Position numbers and translations under genes: made by a program
Origin: Lentisphaerota bacterium
GTDB lineage: Bacteria; Verrucomicrobiota; Lentisphaeria; Victivallales; Victivallaceae
Assembly (NCBI GenBank): GCA_015061865.1
Contig: SUVU01000010.1
Coordinates: forward strand, 1-38,324
Direction: 5' to 3'
DNA: 38,324 nt
Shown: positions 31,092-38,324 of the stretch, piece after piece
How positions within the stretch are numbered: the first letter of the stretch is position 1
How the letters are laid out: each line of letters begins with the position of its first letter
The notes under the pieces: generated by a model
What the model saw: only the letters and a program-made list of their open reading frames with translations
Database searches by the model: none
What the model was told of the DNA's origin: nothing

Positions 31092-33390
31092 CAAATACCG
31101 TATCGCTCTGGCAGGCAATCCCAACTGCGGCAAAACCTGTATATTCAACTCCCTGACCGGCGCCAGACAGCACGTCGGCAACTATCCCGGCGTGACCGTG
31201 GAGAGCAAATCGGGGAATTTCTCACTGAACGGCATTGAAATCGAACTCATTGACCTGCCGGGGGTCTATTCGCTCTCCTCCAGCAGTCCGGAGGAAAACG
31301 TCGTCTTTCAGGAATTGACCCGTCCGGGTATCGACCTTATCATCAATGTCATCGACTCGACCATTCCGCAGCGCAGTATGTATCTGACCACCCAGCTGGC
31401 GGAATTGCATATCCCGATGATGCTGGCTTTCAACATGGCGGACGATGCCAAGAAAAAAGGGTTGAAATTTGACCTGCCCAAACTGGAAAAATACTTCGGC
31501 TCCCCCATCGTGCAGACCGTCGGCAACTCCACCAGCGGCATCCGTCCGCTGTTGGAAAAACTCCAGCCGGTGCTTGCCGATCTGGATGACCACGGCGTGC
31601 CGATGCTCACTTACGGTCACGACATCGACGATGCCATCAACGCTGTGGCGGCAAAAATCGACACGCTCAATCTGGAGCAGTACCGCCATATCCCGTCCCG
31701 CTTTTTCGCCATAAAACTGCTGGAACATGACAGCTGCGTGATGAAAATGGCGGAATTTTCCCCGGTCCACGCCACGGTGGAAACTGAAATTTCCCATCTG
31801 CGGGACAAACACGCCATTGAAGCGGATACGTTCATGGCGGACCGCCGCTATGCGATGCTCGCCGGTGCGTGCCGGGATGCGATCAGCACCACACTGGAAA
31901 AACGCCGGGAAATTTCCGATAAGATCGACCTGGTGATGACCAACAAATTTCTGGGCTTCCCGCTGTTTTTGCTCATCATGTTCCTGACGTTCCAGTTCAC
32001 CTTTACCGTGGCGGATCCGCTGATGGGTTATATCGAAGACTTTTTCGGCTGGCTCGGCACCACGATCGGCAATATCTGGGCTCCGGAAACCCTGCCGTAT
32101 CTGCGGAGCATGATCATCGACGGGATCATCGCCGGGGTCGGCGGAGTGATCGTGTTTCTGCCCAATATCCTGTTCCTCTTTTTCGCCATCGCCATTCTGG
32201 AGGAATCCGGTTACATGTCGCGGGCGGCGTTTGTGATGGACGGTCTGATGCGCAAATTCGGTCTGCACGGCAAATCTTTCGTGCCGCTGGTGCTGGGTTT
32301 CGGCTGTACCGTTCCGGCGGTGATGGCAACCCGGACGATTGAATCCGACCGTGACCGCAAAATCACCATCATGGTATTGCCGCTGATGAGCTGCGGTGCC
32401 AGATTGCCGATCTATGCGCTGATAATCCCGGCGTTTTTCCCGGAAAAATATCAGGGCTTCACCATGTGGCTCATCTACATCATCGGTATCGCCATTGCTC
32501 TGATCGCAGCCCGGATCATGAAAGCCACGCTGTTCAAAGGTGACGGCGAAGTCTACCTCATGGAACTGCCGCCGTACCGGATGCCGACGCTGAAAAGTTT
32601 GCTTCTGCACATGTGGGATCGCGGCAAAATGTATCTGCATAAAGCCGGTACGATCATTCTGGCGACCAGTATCATCCTCTACATCTGCAATACTTATCCG
32701 GAGAAAAAAGAGTTCTCGCAGGATTACGAAACGCAGATAGCAGCTGTCCACTCGGCGGCAAAACTCAATGCCAACCAGCTCGCAATTCTGGAAAAAGCGG
32801 AAATTTTTGATGCCCGGGTCATGACAGAGATCAAAGAAGCCGGAACCGTCCCGCAGGAGCATCTGGATGCTCTGGCGGAGGAGGAAACAGAACTTGATGC
32901 CGCCGCGGAGAAAGTCATTGCCGCAGCGCAGGAACACAACGATCAGGTCAGCGCTCTGGAAAATGCCCGGCTCAACGAAACGCTGGAATACACCGTTTCC
33001 GGCAGAGTCGGTAAATTCCTCGAACCGATGTTCAAACCGCTGGGTTTTGATTGGAAAATCACCACTGCCACCATCGGCGCACTGGCGGCTAAAGAGGTCT
33101 TTGTCGCCCAGATGGGTATTCTCTGCTCCGAGGGCGAAGCCGATGAGGAATCCGAGGGTTTGAGAGCGAAACTGATTTCCCAGTACACGCCGCTGCAGGC
33201 ATTCTGCATCATGCTCTTCTGTTTGCTGAGCATCCCCTGTCTGGCGACGCTGGCGATCATCAAGCGGGAACTCAACAGCTGGAAGTACGCCATCGCCGAG
33301 GGCGCAGTACTTTTTGTCCTGGCATATACGGTGACATTCATCGTATATCAGGCAGGCACACTGCTGAAAATCGGCACTGAATTATTGTAA
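31084..33390 (+). CDS. feoB: Ferrous iron transport protein B
   Basis: FeoB is a G-protein-coupled Fe2+ transporter of the inner membrane. The 768-aa product has an N-terminal GTPase domain with G1 GNPNCGKT, switch-I region HVGNYPGVTVE, G3 DLPG and G4 NMAD. The GDI helical domain follows (about 165-265). The membrane domain contains the two Gate motifs, LGFGCTVPAVMATRTIES and PLMSCGARLPIYALI. A stretch of about 85 residues rich in Ala and Glu (about 545-635) lies between membrane helices before SGRVGKFLEPMFKPLGF. I use ATG 31084, whose codon lies inside the feoA end. Confidence 0.96.
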   Translation: MRNKYRIALAGNPNCGKTCIFNSLTGARQHVGNYPGVTVESKSGNFSLNGIEIELIDLPGVYSLSSSSPEENVVFQELTRPGIDLIINVIDSTIPQRSMYLTTQLAELHIPMMLAFNMADDAKKKGLKFDLPKLEKYFGSPIVQTVGNSTSGIRPLLEKLQPVLADLDDHGVPMLTYGHDIDDAINAVAAKIDTLNLEQYRHIPSRFFAIKLLEHDSCVMKMAEFSPVHATVETEISHLRDKHAIEADTFMADRRYAMLAGACRDAISTTLEKRREISDKIDLVMTNKFLGFPLFLLIMFLTFQFTFTVADPLMGYIEDFFGWLGTTIGNIWAPETLPYLRSMIIDGIIAGVGGVIVFLPNILFLFFAIAILEESGYMSRAAFVMDGLMRKFGLHGKSFVPLVLGFGCTVPAVMATRTIESDRDRKITIMVLPLMSCGARLPIYALIIPAFFPEKYQGFTMWLIYIIGIAIALIAARIMKATLFKGDGEVYLMELPPYRMPTLKSLLLHMWDRGKMYLHKAGTIILATSIILYICNTYPEKKEFSQDYETQIAAVHSAAKLNANQLAILEKAEIFDARVMTEIKEAGTVPQEHLDALAEEETELDAAAEKVIAAAQEHNDQVSALENARLNETLEYTVSGRVGKFLEPMFKPLGFDWKITTATIGALAAKEVFVAQMGILCSEGEADEESEGLRAKLISQYTPLQAFCIMLFCLLSIPCLATLAIIKRELNSWKYAIAEGAVLFVLAYTVTFIVYQAGTLLKIGTELL

Positions 33391-33411
33391 AAGCAACACA
33401 CCCCATACCTG

Positions 33412-33442
33412 CACCCCCGGCGGTCACTGATCGCCGGGGGTG
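33412..33442 (+). terminator. Terminator after feoB
   Basis: An 11-bp perfect stem, CACCCCCGGCG with CGCCGGGGGTG, and a 9-nt loop lie 22 bp after the feoB stop and are followed by TTCTTTC. The tract is imperfect in T, and the other strand has no T-tract, so it serves mainly feoB. It also separates the convergent recD2. Confidence 0.75.
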
Positions 33443-33466
33443 TTCTTTCGGCGATCGAACCGGATC

Positions 33467-35632
33467 TCACTTATGGCTGCGTTTGGCGGCAAGCCGTTTT
33501 GCCAGCAGTGAGTAGCGGGGACGGATGCGGGTGTTGTGAACGGCGATCTCCACGGCACGGCGGCTGCCGATGAGGATGAGCAGTTTTTTGGCACGGGTCA
33601 TGCCGGTATAGAGCAAATTGCGCCGGAGCATGACAAAGTGCTGATTGAGCAGCGGGATGACAACGGCGGGGAATTCACTGCCCTGCGACTTGTGGATCGT
33701 GATCGCATAAGCCGGTTTCAGCTGATCGGCTTCATCAAAATTATAGGTCACGAAGCGCTCGGAATCAAAACAGACGGTAAAATTCCGGGCGTTGGTATCC
33801 ATTTTGATGATTTGTCCGAGGTCGCCGTTGAAAACGTTTTTGTCATAATTATTGGCGTTCTGCATGATGCGGTCGCCGAGTTTGAATACAGTACTGCCGA
33901 ATTGAAATGACTCTGTCTCTTTTTCCCGCAGCCGGGCAGAGAGTTTCTCATTGAGGACGACCGTACCGCATTCGCCCCGGTTCATCGGGGTCAGCACCTG
34001 AATATCCTGCATGGGATCGAGGTGAAATCTTTCGGGGATGCGTTCGGTGACCAGCGTTTCGATCAATGCGGCGGCACGATCGGGATCGTCCTGTTCGATC
34101 CAGTAAAAATCGCTCAATCCGTCAGCGCCGGGGAGAGGTTTTTCCGGTAATTGTCCGGCATTAACCCGGTGGGCGTTGCGGATGATGGAGCTGTTGCCGG
34201 ATTGACGGAAAATTTTAGTCAGTCTGGTCACGCCGAAAAATCCGCACTCCATCAGATCCGCCAGCACCTTTCCCGGCCCCACCGAGGGCAGCTGATCGGA
34301 GTCCCCGACCAATACGACCGAACACCCCGCCGGAATCGCCTGAAAAAGCTGATACGCCAGAATTATATCCAGCATACTGATCTCATCGACGATAAGCAGT
34401 TCGCACTCCAGTTGATGGTCACGGTTGTAATTGAATCTCCCGGTGGCGGGGTCAAACATCAGCAGCCGGTGGAGCGTTTTGGCTTCACAATGGCTGCTTT
34501 CGCTCATCCGTTTGGCGGCACGTCCGGTCGGAGCCGCCAGAAAAAACTTCACCCGGGCGGCTTTGGCACGGCGGACGATCTCGCCGATAACGGTGGTTTT
34601 ACCGACACCGGGGCCGCCGGTGATGATATTCAGCGGCCGGGAATAGAGCGATTCGACCGCCTGCAGCTGCAGCGGATCAAGTGCCAACCCCTGCTGCGGT
34701 GCGACTTTTGCCAGTTTCTGTCCGGCGAAGTTTGCTGCTGAAGCCAGCTCGTAAATCAGATTGGGCAGCTGCAATTCCGCCGCCGCAGTGCGGGGCGTGT
34801 AAAAGAAATCATCCAGAAAATAGAGCAAACGGCGCTCCACCGCACTGGATAATCCGGCGGCAATGGCGGCATCGTCCTGCCCGGTAAGTTTGCGGCATTC
34901 AGCGGTCAATTCCGCCGCCGGAGCGCAAACATGACCGTCGCCGATCATGGTATTGAGGGCGAAAACAGCGGCGGCTTCCATGCGGACGGGAGAATTTTCC
35001 GCAAAACCGAGATTGCGGGCGATGGCATCGGCTTTCAGGAACCCGATACCGTCCACATCTTCAGCGAGCCGGTAGGGATTCTGGCGGACAGCGGCAACCG
35101 TGCCCTCGCCGTAGCGTTTGAACAGCCGGGCGCAATATGCCGGAGTGATCCCCAAACCCTCCAGAAAGATCATATCATCCCGCCGGTGGTGGGATTCTTT
35201 CCAGATTTTAGCGATTTTTTCGGCTTTGCTTTTACCGATTTTGGGGACTTCCTGCAAACGTTTCGGGTAGAGGTCAAGGACTTTGACCGTTTCTTCGCCG
35301 AATTTATCCACGATCGCCGCCGCCGTTTTAGGACCGATACCGGGAATGGCGTGAGCGAGAAAGCGGGCGATGCCGCTTTTAGTCGCCGGCGGCACCAGAC
35401 GGCACTTGTCCACACTGAACTGCAAGCCGAATTCCGGGTGTTTCTCAAAATACCCCTCCGCCTCGATATTCTGCCCGCACACCGGCGCAGGTATCGAGCC
35501 TTTGGCACAGATCCGGGTCTCATCCGCACACAGCAGCGTCACCACGGCGAAACCGTTTTCCGGATTTTCGTAGCGGATATTGATTATTTCGGCGTTGATC
35601 CGGGTGCGGGTCAACATCTGGATTTCCGGCAT
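33467..35632 (-). CDS. recD2: RecD-like DNA helicase (RecD2 type)
   Basis: RecD2 is a 5'-3' SF1B helicase found in bacteria without RecBCD or in addition to it. The 721-aa product has an N-terminal OB-like region and helix-hairpin-helix motifs GIGPKTAAAIVDKFG and GIGFLKADAIARNLG (about 95-225). The motor follows with Walker A GGPGVGKTT (Lys345), Walker B LLIVDEISMLD, and GDSDQLPSVGPGKVL. Motif VI region TIHKSQGSEFPAVVIPL lies near the end. The ATG at 35632 follows AGGAG by about 7 nt. Its promoter is divergent from that of the CE7-type gene. RecD2 roles include replication-fork and mismatch-repair support. Confidence 0.95.
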   Translation of the reverse strand: MPEIQMLTRTRINAEIINIRYENPENGFAVVTLLCADETRICAKGSIPAPVCGQNIEAEGYFEKHPEFGLQFSVDKCRLVPPATKSGIARFLAHAIPGIGPKTAAAIVDKFGEETVKVLDLYPKRLQEVPKIGKSKAEKIAKIWKESHHRRDDMIFLEGLGITPAYCARLFKRYGEGTVAAVRQNPYRLAEDVDGIGFLKADAIARNLGFAENSPVRMEAAAVFALNTMIGDGHVCAPAAELTAECRKLTGQDDAAIAAGLSSAVERRLLYFLDDFFYTPRTAAAELQLPNLIYELASAANFAGQKLAKVAPQQGLALDPLQLQAVESLYSRPLNIITGGPGVGKTTVIGEIVRRAKAARVKFFLAAPTGRAAKRMSESSHCEAKTLHRLLMFDPATGRFNYNRDHQLECELLIVDEISMLDIILAYQLFQAIPAGCSVVLVGDSDQLPSVGPGKVLADLMECGFFGVTRLTKIFRQSGNSSIIRNAHRVNAGQLPEKPLPGADGLSDFYWIEQDDPDRAAALIETLVTERIPERFHLDPMQDIQVLTPMNRGECGTVVLNEKLSARLREKETESFQFGSTVFKLGDRIMQNANNYDKNVFNGDLGQIIKMDTNARNFTVCFDSERFVTYNFDEADQLKPAYAITIHKSQGSEFPAVVIPLLNQHFVMLRRNLLYTGMTRAKKLLILIGSRRAVEIAVHNTRIRPRYSLLAKRLAAKRSHK

Positions 35633-35657
35633 GATATCACTCCTTTACTTCAGGGGT

Positions 35658-35686
35658 AATATATATTAAAAACCGGCTCCCGTCAA
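35658..35686 (-). promoter_or_regulatory. recD2 promoter
   Basis: The minus strand carries TTGACG (35686-35681), a 17-bp spacer and TATATT (35663-35658), 25 bp before the recD2 ATG. Confidence 0.75.
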
Positions 35687-35766
35687 GTGTAAAAACATTA
35701 TTTTAACCAATAAACCGCCTCCGGGAAAATACTCCACAGAAATACGGCAAAAAATTTGATTTTATA

Positions 35767-35794
35767 TTGACAAAATCTTTTCATGTTGTATATT
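35767..35794 (+). promoter_or_regulatory. Promoter of the CE7-type esterase operon
   Basis: TTGACA (35767-35772), a 16-bp spacer and TATATT (35789-35794), 21 bp before the ATG; the leader is very short. Confidence 0.75.
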
Positions 35795-35815
35795 ATGTAT
35801 AGTTGGAGGGCGAAT

Positions 35816-37132
35816 ATGTATAGATATTTTTTGGCGTTTGTGCTGATATTATCCATATCAGCGGGAGGAAATGAAGTGAAACCGGGACTTTACACTGCTG
35901 AAGGCAAAGAACTGCTCGCCGGAGCATCGAAAGATCTGGTGGTGACCTCAAGTTGTCCCGATGCCATCGGCAAACCGGGAGAAACGGTCAGTTTCAAAAT
36001 CGTCCCGGCAGCGCCGCCCGCCAAAGCGGAATATATCCGGGTTTTCAAGTTTCTCAACGGTCTGGAAGTCGCAAGAACCGATCTTCCGGTGCAGGAAACG
36101 GTCGTGACGATGAGTTCCGATGCCCCGGCGCATTTGATGGTGACGGCACTCTATTTGAGCAGTAAAAAAAGAGTTCTGAATCCGCCGTCACGCATCACCG
36201 CCAACGGCGACGGAGTCTATATTGAACCGGAAAAACTTGCGGTTGCCCGCCCGAAACCGGCAGATTTCGACGCCTTCTGGACGAAACAACTGCAGCAGCT
36301 TGCCGAAGTGCCGATGCAGGTGTCCCGCACTGAGATCGACCGTTCCCCGGTGTGGAAGTGTGAAGATGTGGAAATCACTTCCATCGCCGATATCCCGGTC
36401 AAAGGTTATCTGGTCACGCCGCTGAGATCCGCCCCGAAATCCCTGCCCGCCATCATCTATTTTCACGGTGCCGGCTTCAAAAGTTCCACCAAACAGACCC
36501 GGTTCGGCGGCCGTGCCATCGTGTTTGACGTCAATGCTCACGGCGTTCCCAACGGCATGAGCGATGAATATTACCGCAATCTCAACCGCGGCGGCGCCCC
36601 GGCAGACCGCAATATCCGCATCGGCAAAGATGACCCGGAAAAAAATTATTTCAAAAACATGTTTCTGCGCACCGTCCGGGCGCTGGATTTCATCAAATCC
36701 CTGCCGGAGTGGGACGGCAAAACTCTGATCGTTTTCGGCCGCAGTCAGGGCGGAGCGCAGTCGCTTGCCGCCGCCGCACTGGTGCCGGAAGTCACCCTCT
36801 GTGTCGCCAACGTCCCGGCGCTGACAGATCACGGCGGCGTAATGGTAAAACGCAAACCCGGCTGGCCGCAGTACAATACCCGCCGTCAGAAAAAAGTGGC
36901 GCAGACGGCAGATTATATCGACGTGATCAATCTTGCCGGCCGTATCAAATGCGAAGTCATTATGAGCGTGGGCATGATCGACCCGATCTGTCCGCCCATC
37001 GGCGTGTATCTGACTTATAAAAGTATTCCCCATAACAATAAAAAAATCACCCTGTTTCCACGGTTGGGTCACAACGCCCCGCCGAAAGATGCCGATGGTA
37101 CGGCCCGGGTGACAAAGGAGTTGAAAAAATGA
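35816..37132 (+). CDS. Secreted alpha/beta-hydrolase, acetylxylan-esterase (CE7) family
   Basis: CE7 enzymes remove acetyl groups from xylo-oligosaccharides and similar substrates. The 438-aa product has a short signal peptide (MYRYFLAFVLILSISAGG), an N-terminal beta domain (about 25-125) and a hydrolase domain with the oxyanion strand AIIYFHGAGF. The nucleophile Ser310 is in GRSQGG, the acid is Asp389 in VGMIDPICPP, and the base is His419 in LGHN. All three triad residues are present. The extra N-terminal beta domain is found in part of the family. I use ATG 35816, preceded by TTGGAGG, rather than upstream ATGs that fall in the promoter. The next gene overlaps by 4 bp. The natural substrate is not known. 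Confidence 0.85.
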   Translation: MYRYFLAFVLILSISAGGNEVKPGLYTAEGKELLAGASKDLVVTSSCPDAIGKPGETVSFKIVPAAPPAKAEYIRVFKFLNGLEVARTDLPVQETVVTMSSDAPAHLMVTALYLSSKKRVLNPPSRITANGDGVYIEPEKLAVARPKPADFDAFWTKQLQQLAEVPMQVSRTEIDRSPVWKCEDVEITSIADIPVKGYLVTPLRSAPKSLPAIIYFHGAGFKSSTKQTRFGGRAIVFDVNAHGVPNGMSDEYYRNLNRGGAPADRNIRIGKDDPEKNYFKNMFLRTVRALDFIKSLPEWDGKTLIVFGRSQGGAQSLAAAALVPEVTLCVANVPALTDHGGVMVKRKPGWPQYNTRRQKKVAQTADYIDVINLAGRIKCEVIMSVGMIDPICPPIGVYLTYKSIPHNNKKITLFPRLGHNAPPKDADGTARVTKELKK

Positions 37133-38154
37133 TTGTTTCCATCGCTGAATTGACCGCCAAATGTACCGATCTGCTGATGCGTGCCGGCGTGCCGCAGCTG
37201 GCGGCACACCGTGCCGCTGAAACCCTGGTCAGTGCCGATGCCCGCGGCATCCACTCCCACGGAGTGATCCGACTCGCCCGCTACATCGACTGCATCAAAA
37301 GCGGCGGCATCCGTCCGGATGCGGAAATCGAAGTCATTGCCGATGCTCCGGCATATATCCGTGCCAGTGCCGCCGGCGGTCTGGGGATCCCGGCTTCCTG
37401 CGAAGTCGTGGAACGGATGATCGCCAAAGCCAAAAATATGCCGCTGGTCGCCGCTTCGGTCAACCACAGCGACCACTACGGCGCCGCCGGATATTATGCG
37501 ATGAAATGCGCCGACAACGGACTGATCGGTTTTTCCATGAGCAACACCTGCCCGCTGATCGCCGTCACCGGAGCGAAAACTGCCGGTATCGGCAATAACC
37601 CGTTCGCGTATGCGGCCCCGGCGGGTAAATTCCGGGCGATTTTGTTCGACATCTGCATGAGCGTGGTCGCCAGCGGCAAACTTATCATCGCCGCCGCCAA
37701 TAATCAACCGATCCCGGAAGGATGGATCCTCGATAAAGACGGCAATCCGACCACCGATCCCAAAGAAATCTACAACGGTGCGATCATGCTGCCTTTCGGC
37801 GGCCACAAAGGTTACGGTCTGGCGATGATGGTCGAAATGCTTTCCGGAGTGCTTGCCAATGCCGGTACGCTTTCCGGGGTGAATTCCTGGAACACCATCC
37901 CCGGTCAGGATGCGGATACGGGACACTTTTTCCTCGCCATCAATCCGGAATTTTTCGGCGGGCTGGATAACTTCACCGCCCGGATGGAAAACGTCATCAC
38001 CGAATTGACCTCCGCCCCCAAAGCTGACGGCGTGAAAAAAATCTACTACCCCGGTGAATTGGAATTCATTTCTGAAGCCAAAGCTGAAGCCGACGGCATC
38101 GACCTGCCCGACGCTTCCTGCGCCGAACTTGACCGTGCCGCCGCCAACGTGTGA
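37129..38154 (+). CDS. Malate/L-lactate dehydrogenase-family (Ldh2) oxidoreductase
   Basis: This is a member of the MDH2/LDH2 fold, NAD(P)-dependent 2-hydroxyacid dehydrogenases unrelated to classical MDH (malate, sulfolactate, ureidoglycolate and 2,3-diketogulonate reductases are relatives). The 341-aa product has the family signatures HSHGVIRLARYI, NHSDHYGAAGYYA with the catalytic His, GIGNNPFAYAAPAG and GGHKGYGLAMMVEML. The C-terminus is complete. The specific substrate cannot be read from sequence. Its ATG overlaps the esterase stop by 4 bp, so the two are cotranscribed; a linked function on one sugar-derived compound is possible. Confidence 0.9.
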   Translation: MIVSIAELTAKCTDLLMRAGVPQLAAHRAAETLVSADARGIHSHGVIRLARYIDCIKSGGIRPDAEIEVIADAPAYIRASAAGGLGIPASCEVVERMIAKAKNMPLVAASVNHSDHYGAAGYYAMKCADNGLIGFSMSNTCPLIAVTGAKTAGIGNNPFAYAAPAGKFRAILFDICMSVVASGKLIIAAANNQPIPEGWILDKDGNPTTDPKEIYNGAIMLPFGGHKGYGLAMMVEMLSGVLANAGTLSGVNSWNTIPGQDADTGHFFLAINPEFFGGLDNFTARMENVITELTSAPKADGVKKIYYPGELEFISEAKAEADGIDLPDASCAELDRAAANV

Positions 38155-38324
38155 CGGTACGGCAAATTTCTTATTATTGTCCCTGTTTTTTGGTAGAACC
38201 ACTCAATAACAGTAAGATCCATCCGGTGGATGCAGCGGGCGGCAATGTCGTGTTTTGCGCCGAGTACGGTGCGGGAGTGTACTACCGTACTCGACCGTAC
38301 CGGCACAGAAGCAAGGCGCGAAAG
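38155..38324. repeat. Repeat-like, hairpin-rich sequence at the contig end
   Basis: No gene is visible. A perfect 10-bp inverted repeat, CGAGTACGGT with ACCGTACTCG (38261-38270 and 38284-38293), has a 13-nt loop. An outer pair CGGTACGG/CCGTACCG (38155-38162 and 38295-38302) could enclose it. CCGGTGGATGCAGCGGG (38223-38239) is an exact 17-bp match, in opposite orientation, to the core of the MITE-like element (23479-23495). Near the start, ATTGTCCC recalls that element's right end. It may be a partial copy of a related element. Confidence 0.5.

Noticed and set aside
31222-32937. 571-codon open frame antisense to feoB
   Set aside because: Product has no recognisable motif, and the opposite strand is a full FeoB.

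Overview
The window is a 38.3 kb piece of a Gram-negative bacterial chromosome, almost certainly a metagenome contig. Its first 14 bases match the 3' end of an Illumina adapter as I remember it, so the left edge is an assembly end. The genes are mostly housekeeping (translation, recombination, cell wall, secretion, iron uptake) with a few carbohydrate genes: tagaturonate epimerase, a CE7-type esterase and a GH67-like protein. Moderate-to-high GC, a fused SecDF, a YajC with a signal peptide and a split MetH would fit the PVC superphylum, perhaps Lentisphaerota. That placement is inference only; no rRNA gene is present to settle it. I see no tRNA, rRNA, CRISPR array, transposase or phage gene.

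Layout. 24-3364 (-): prs, rplY, pth, rpsF, ssb, a translation and DNA-maintenance operon behind a roughly 235-nt leader. 3716-7116 (+): marR-like regulator, DUF177/yceD, xerC and an FAD-dependent dehydrogenase, tightly packed and divergent from prs. 7242-10027 (-): a GH67-like protein below rsmI. 10137-13844 (+): an RsuA/RluB-type pseudouridine synthase, a stand-alone MetH activation-domain protein and MetH without that domain. 13970-20714 (+): nfo, then icd followed by a DUF815 AAA+ ATPase, mreC, mreD and mrdA with overlapping ends. 20735-22945 (-): a HAD phosphatase and thiC with a TPP riboswitch. 22971-23796: four tandem copies of a ~172-bp repeat, one split by a MITE-like insertion. 23797-25433 (-): hemolysin III-family protein and fabH. 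25708-29011 (-): ybaB, secDF, yajC. 29045-30574 (-): uxaE. 30837-33390 (+): feoA-feoB. 33467-35632 (-): recD2. 35816-38154 (+): CE7-type esterase and a malate/lactate dehydrogenase-family gene. 38155-38324: repeat-like, hairpin-rich sequence at the contig edge.

Features that go beyond gene naming: (1) ten promoters in this window share the same -10 hexamer, TATATT, at 16-17 bp from a TTG-type -35 box; (2) the tandem repeat array with a small TIR/TSD-flanked insertion; (3) a 17-bp core shared by that insertion and the contig end; (4) two copies of a terminator-bearing repeat with a compensatory base-pair change; (5) a thiC leader in which a TPP aptamer is followed by a perfect 8-bp hairpin covering the Shine-Dalgarno sequence; (6) two divergent promoter pairs with nearly touching -35 boxes, one of which may give a leaderless mRNA.
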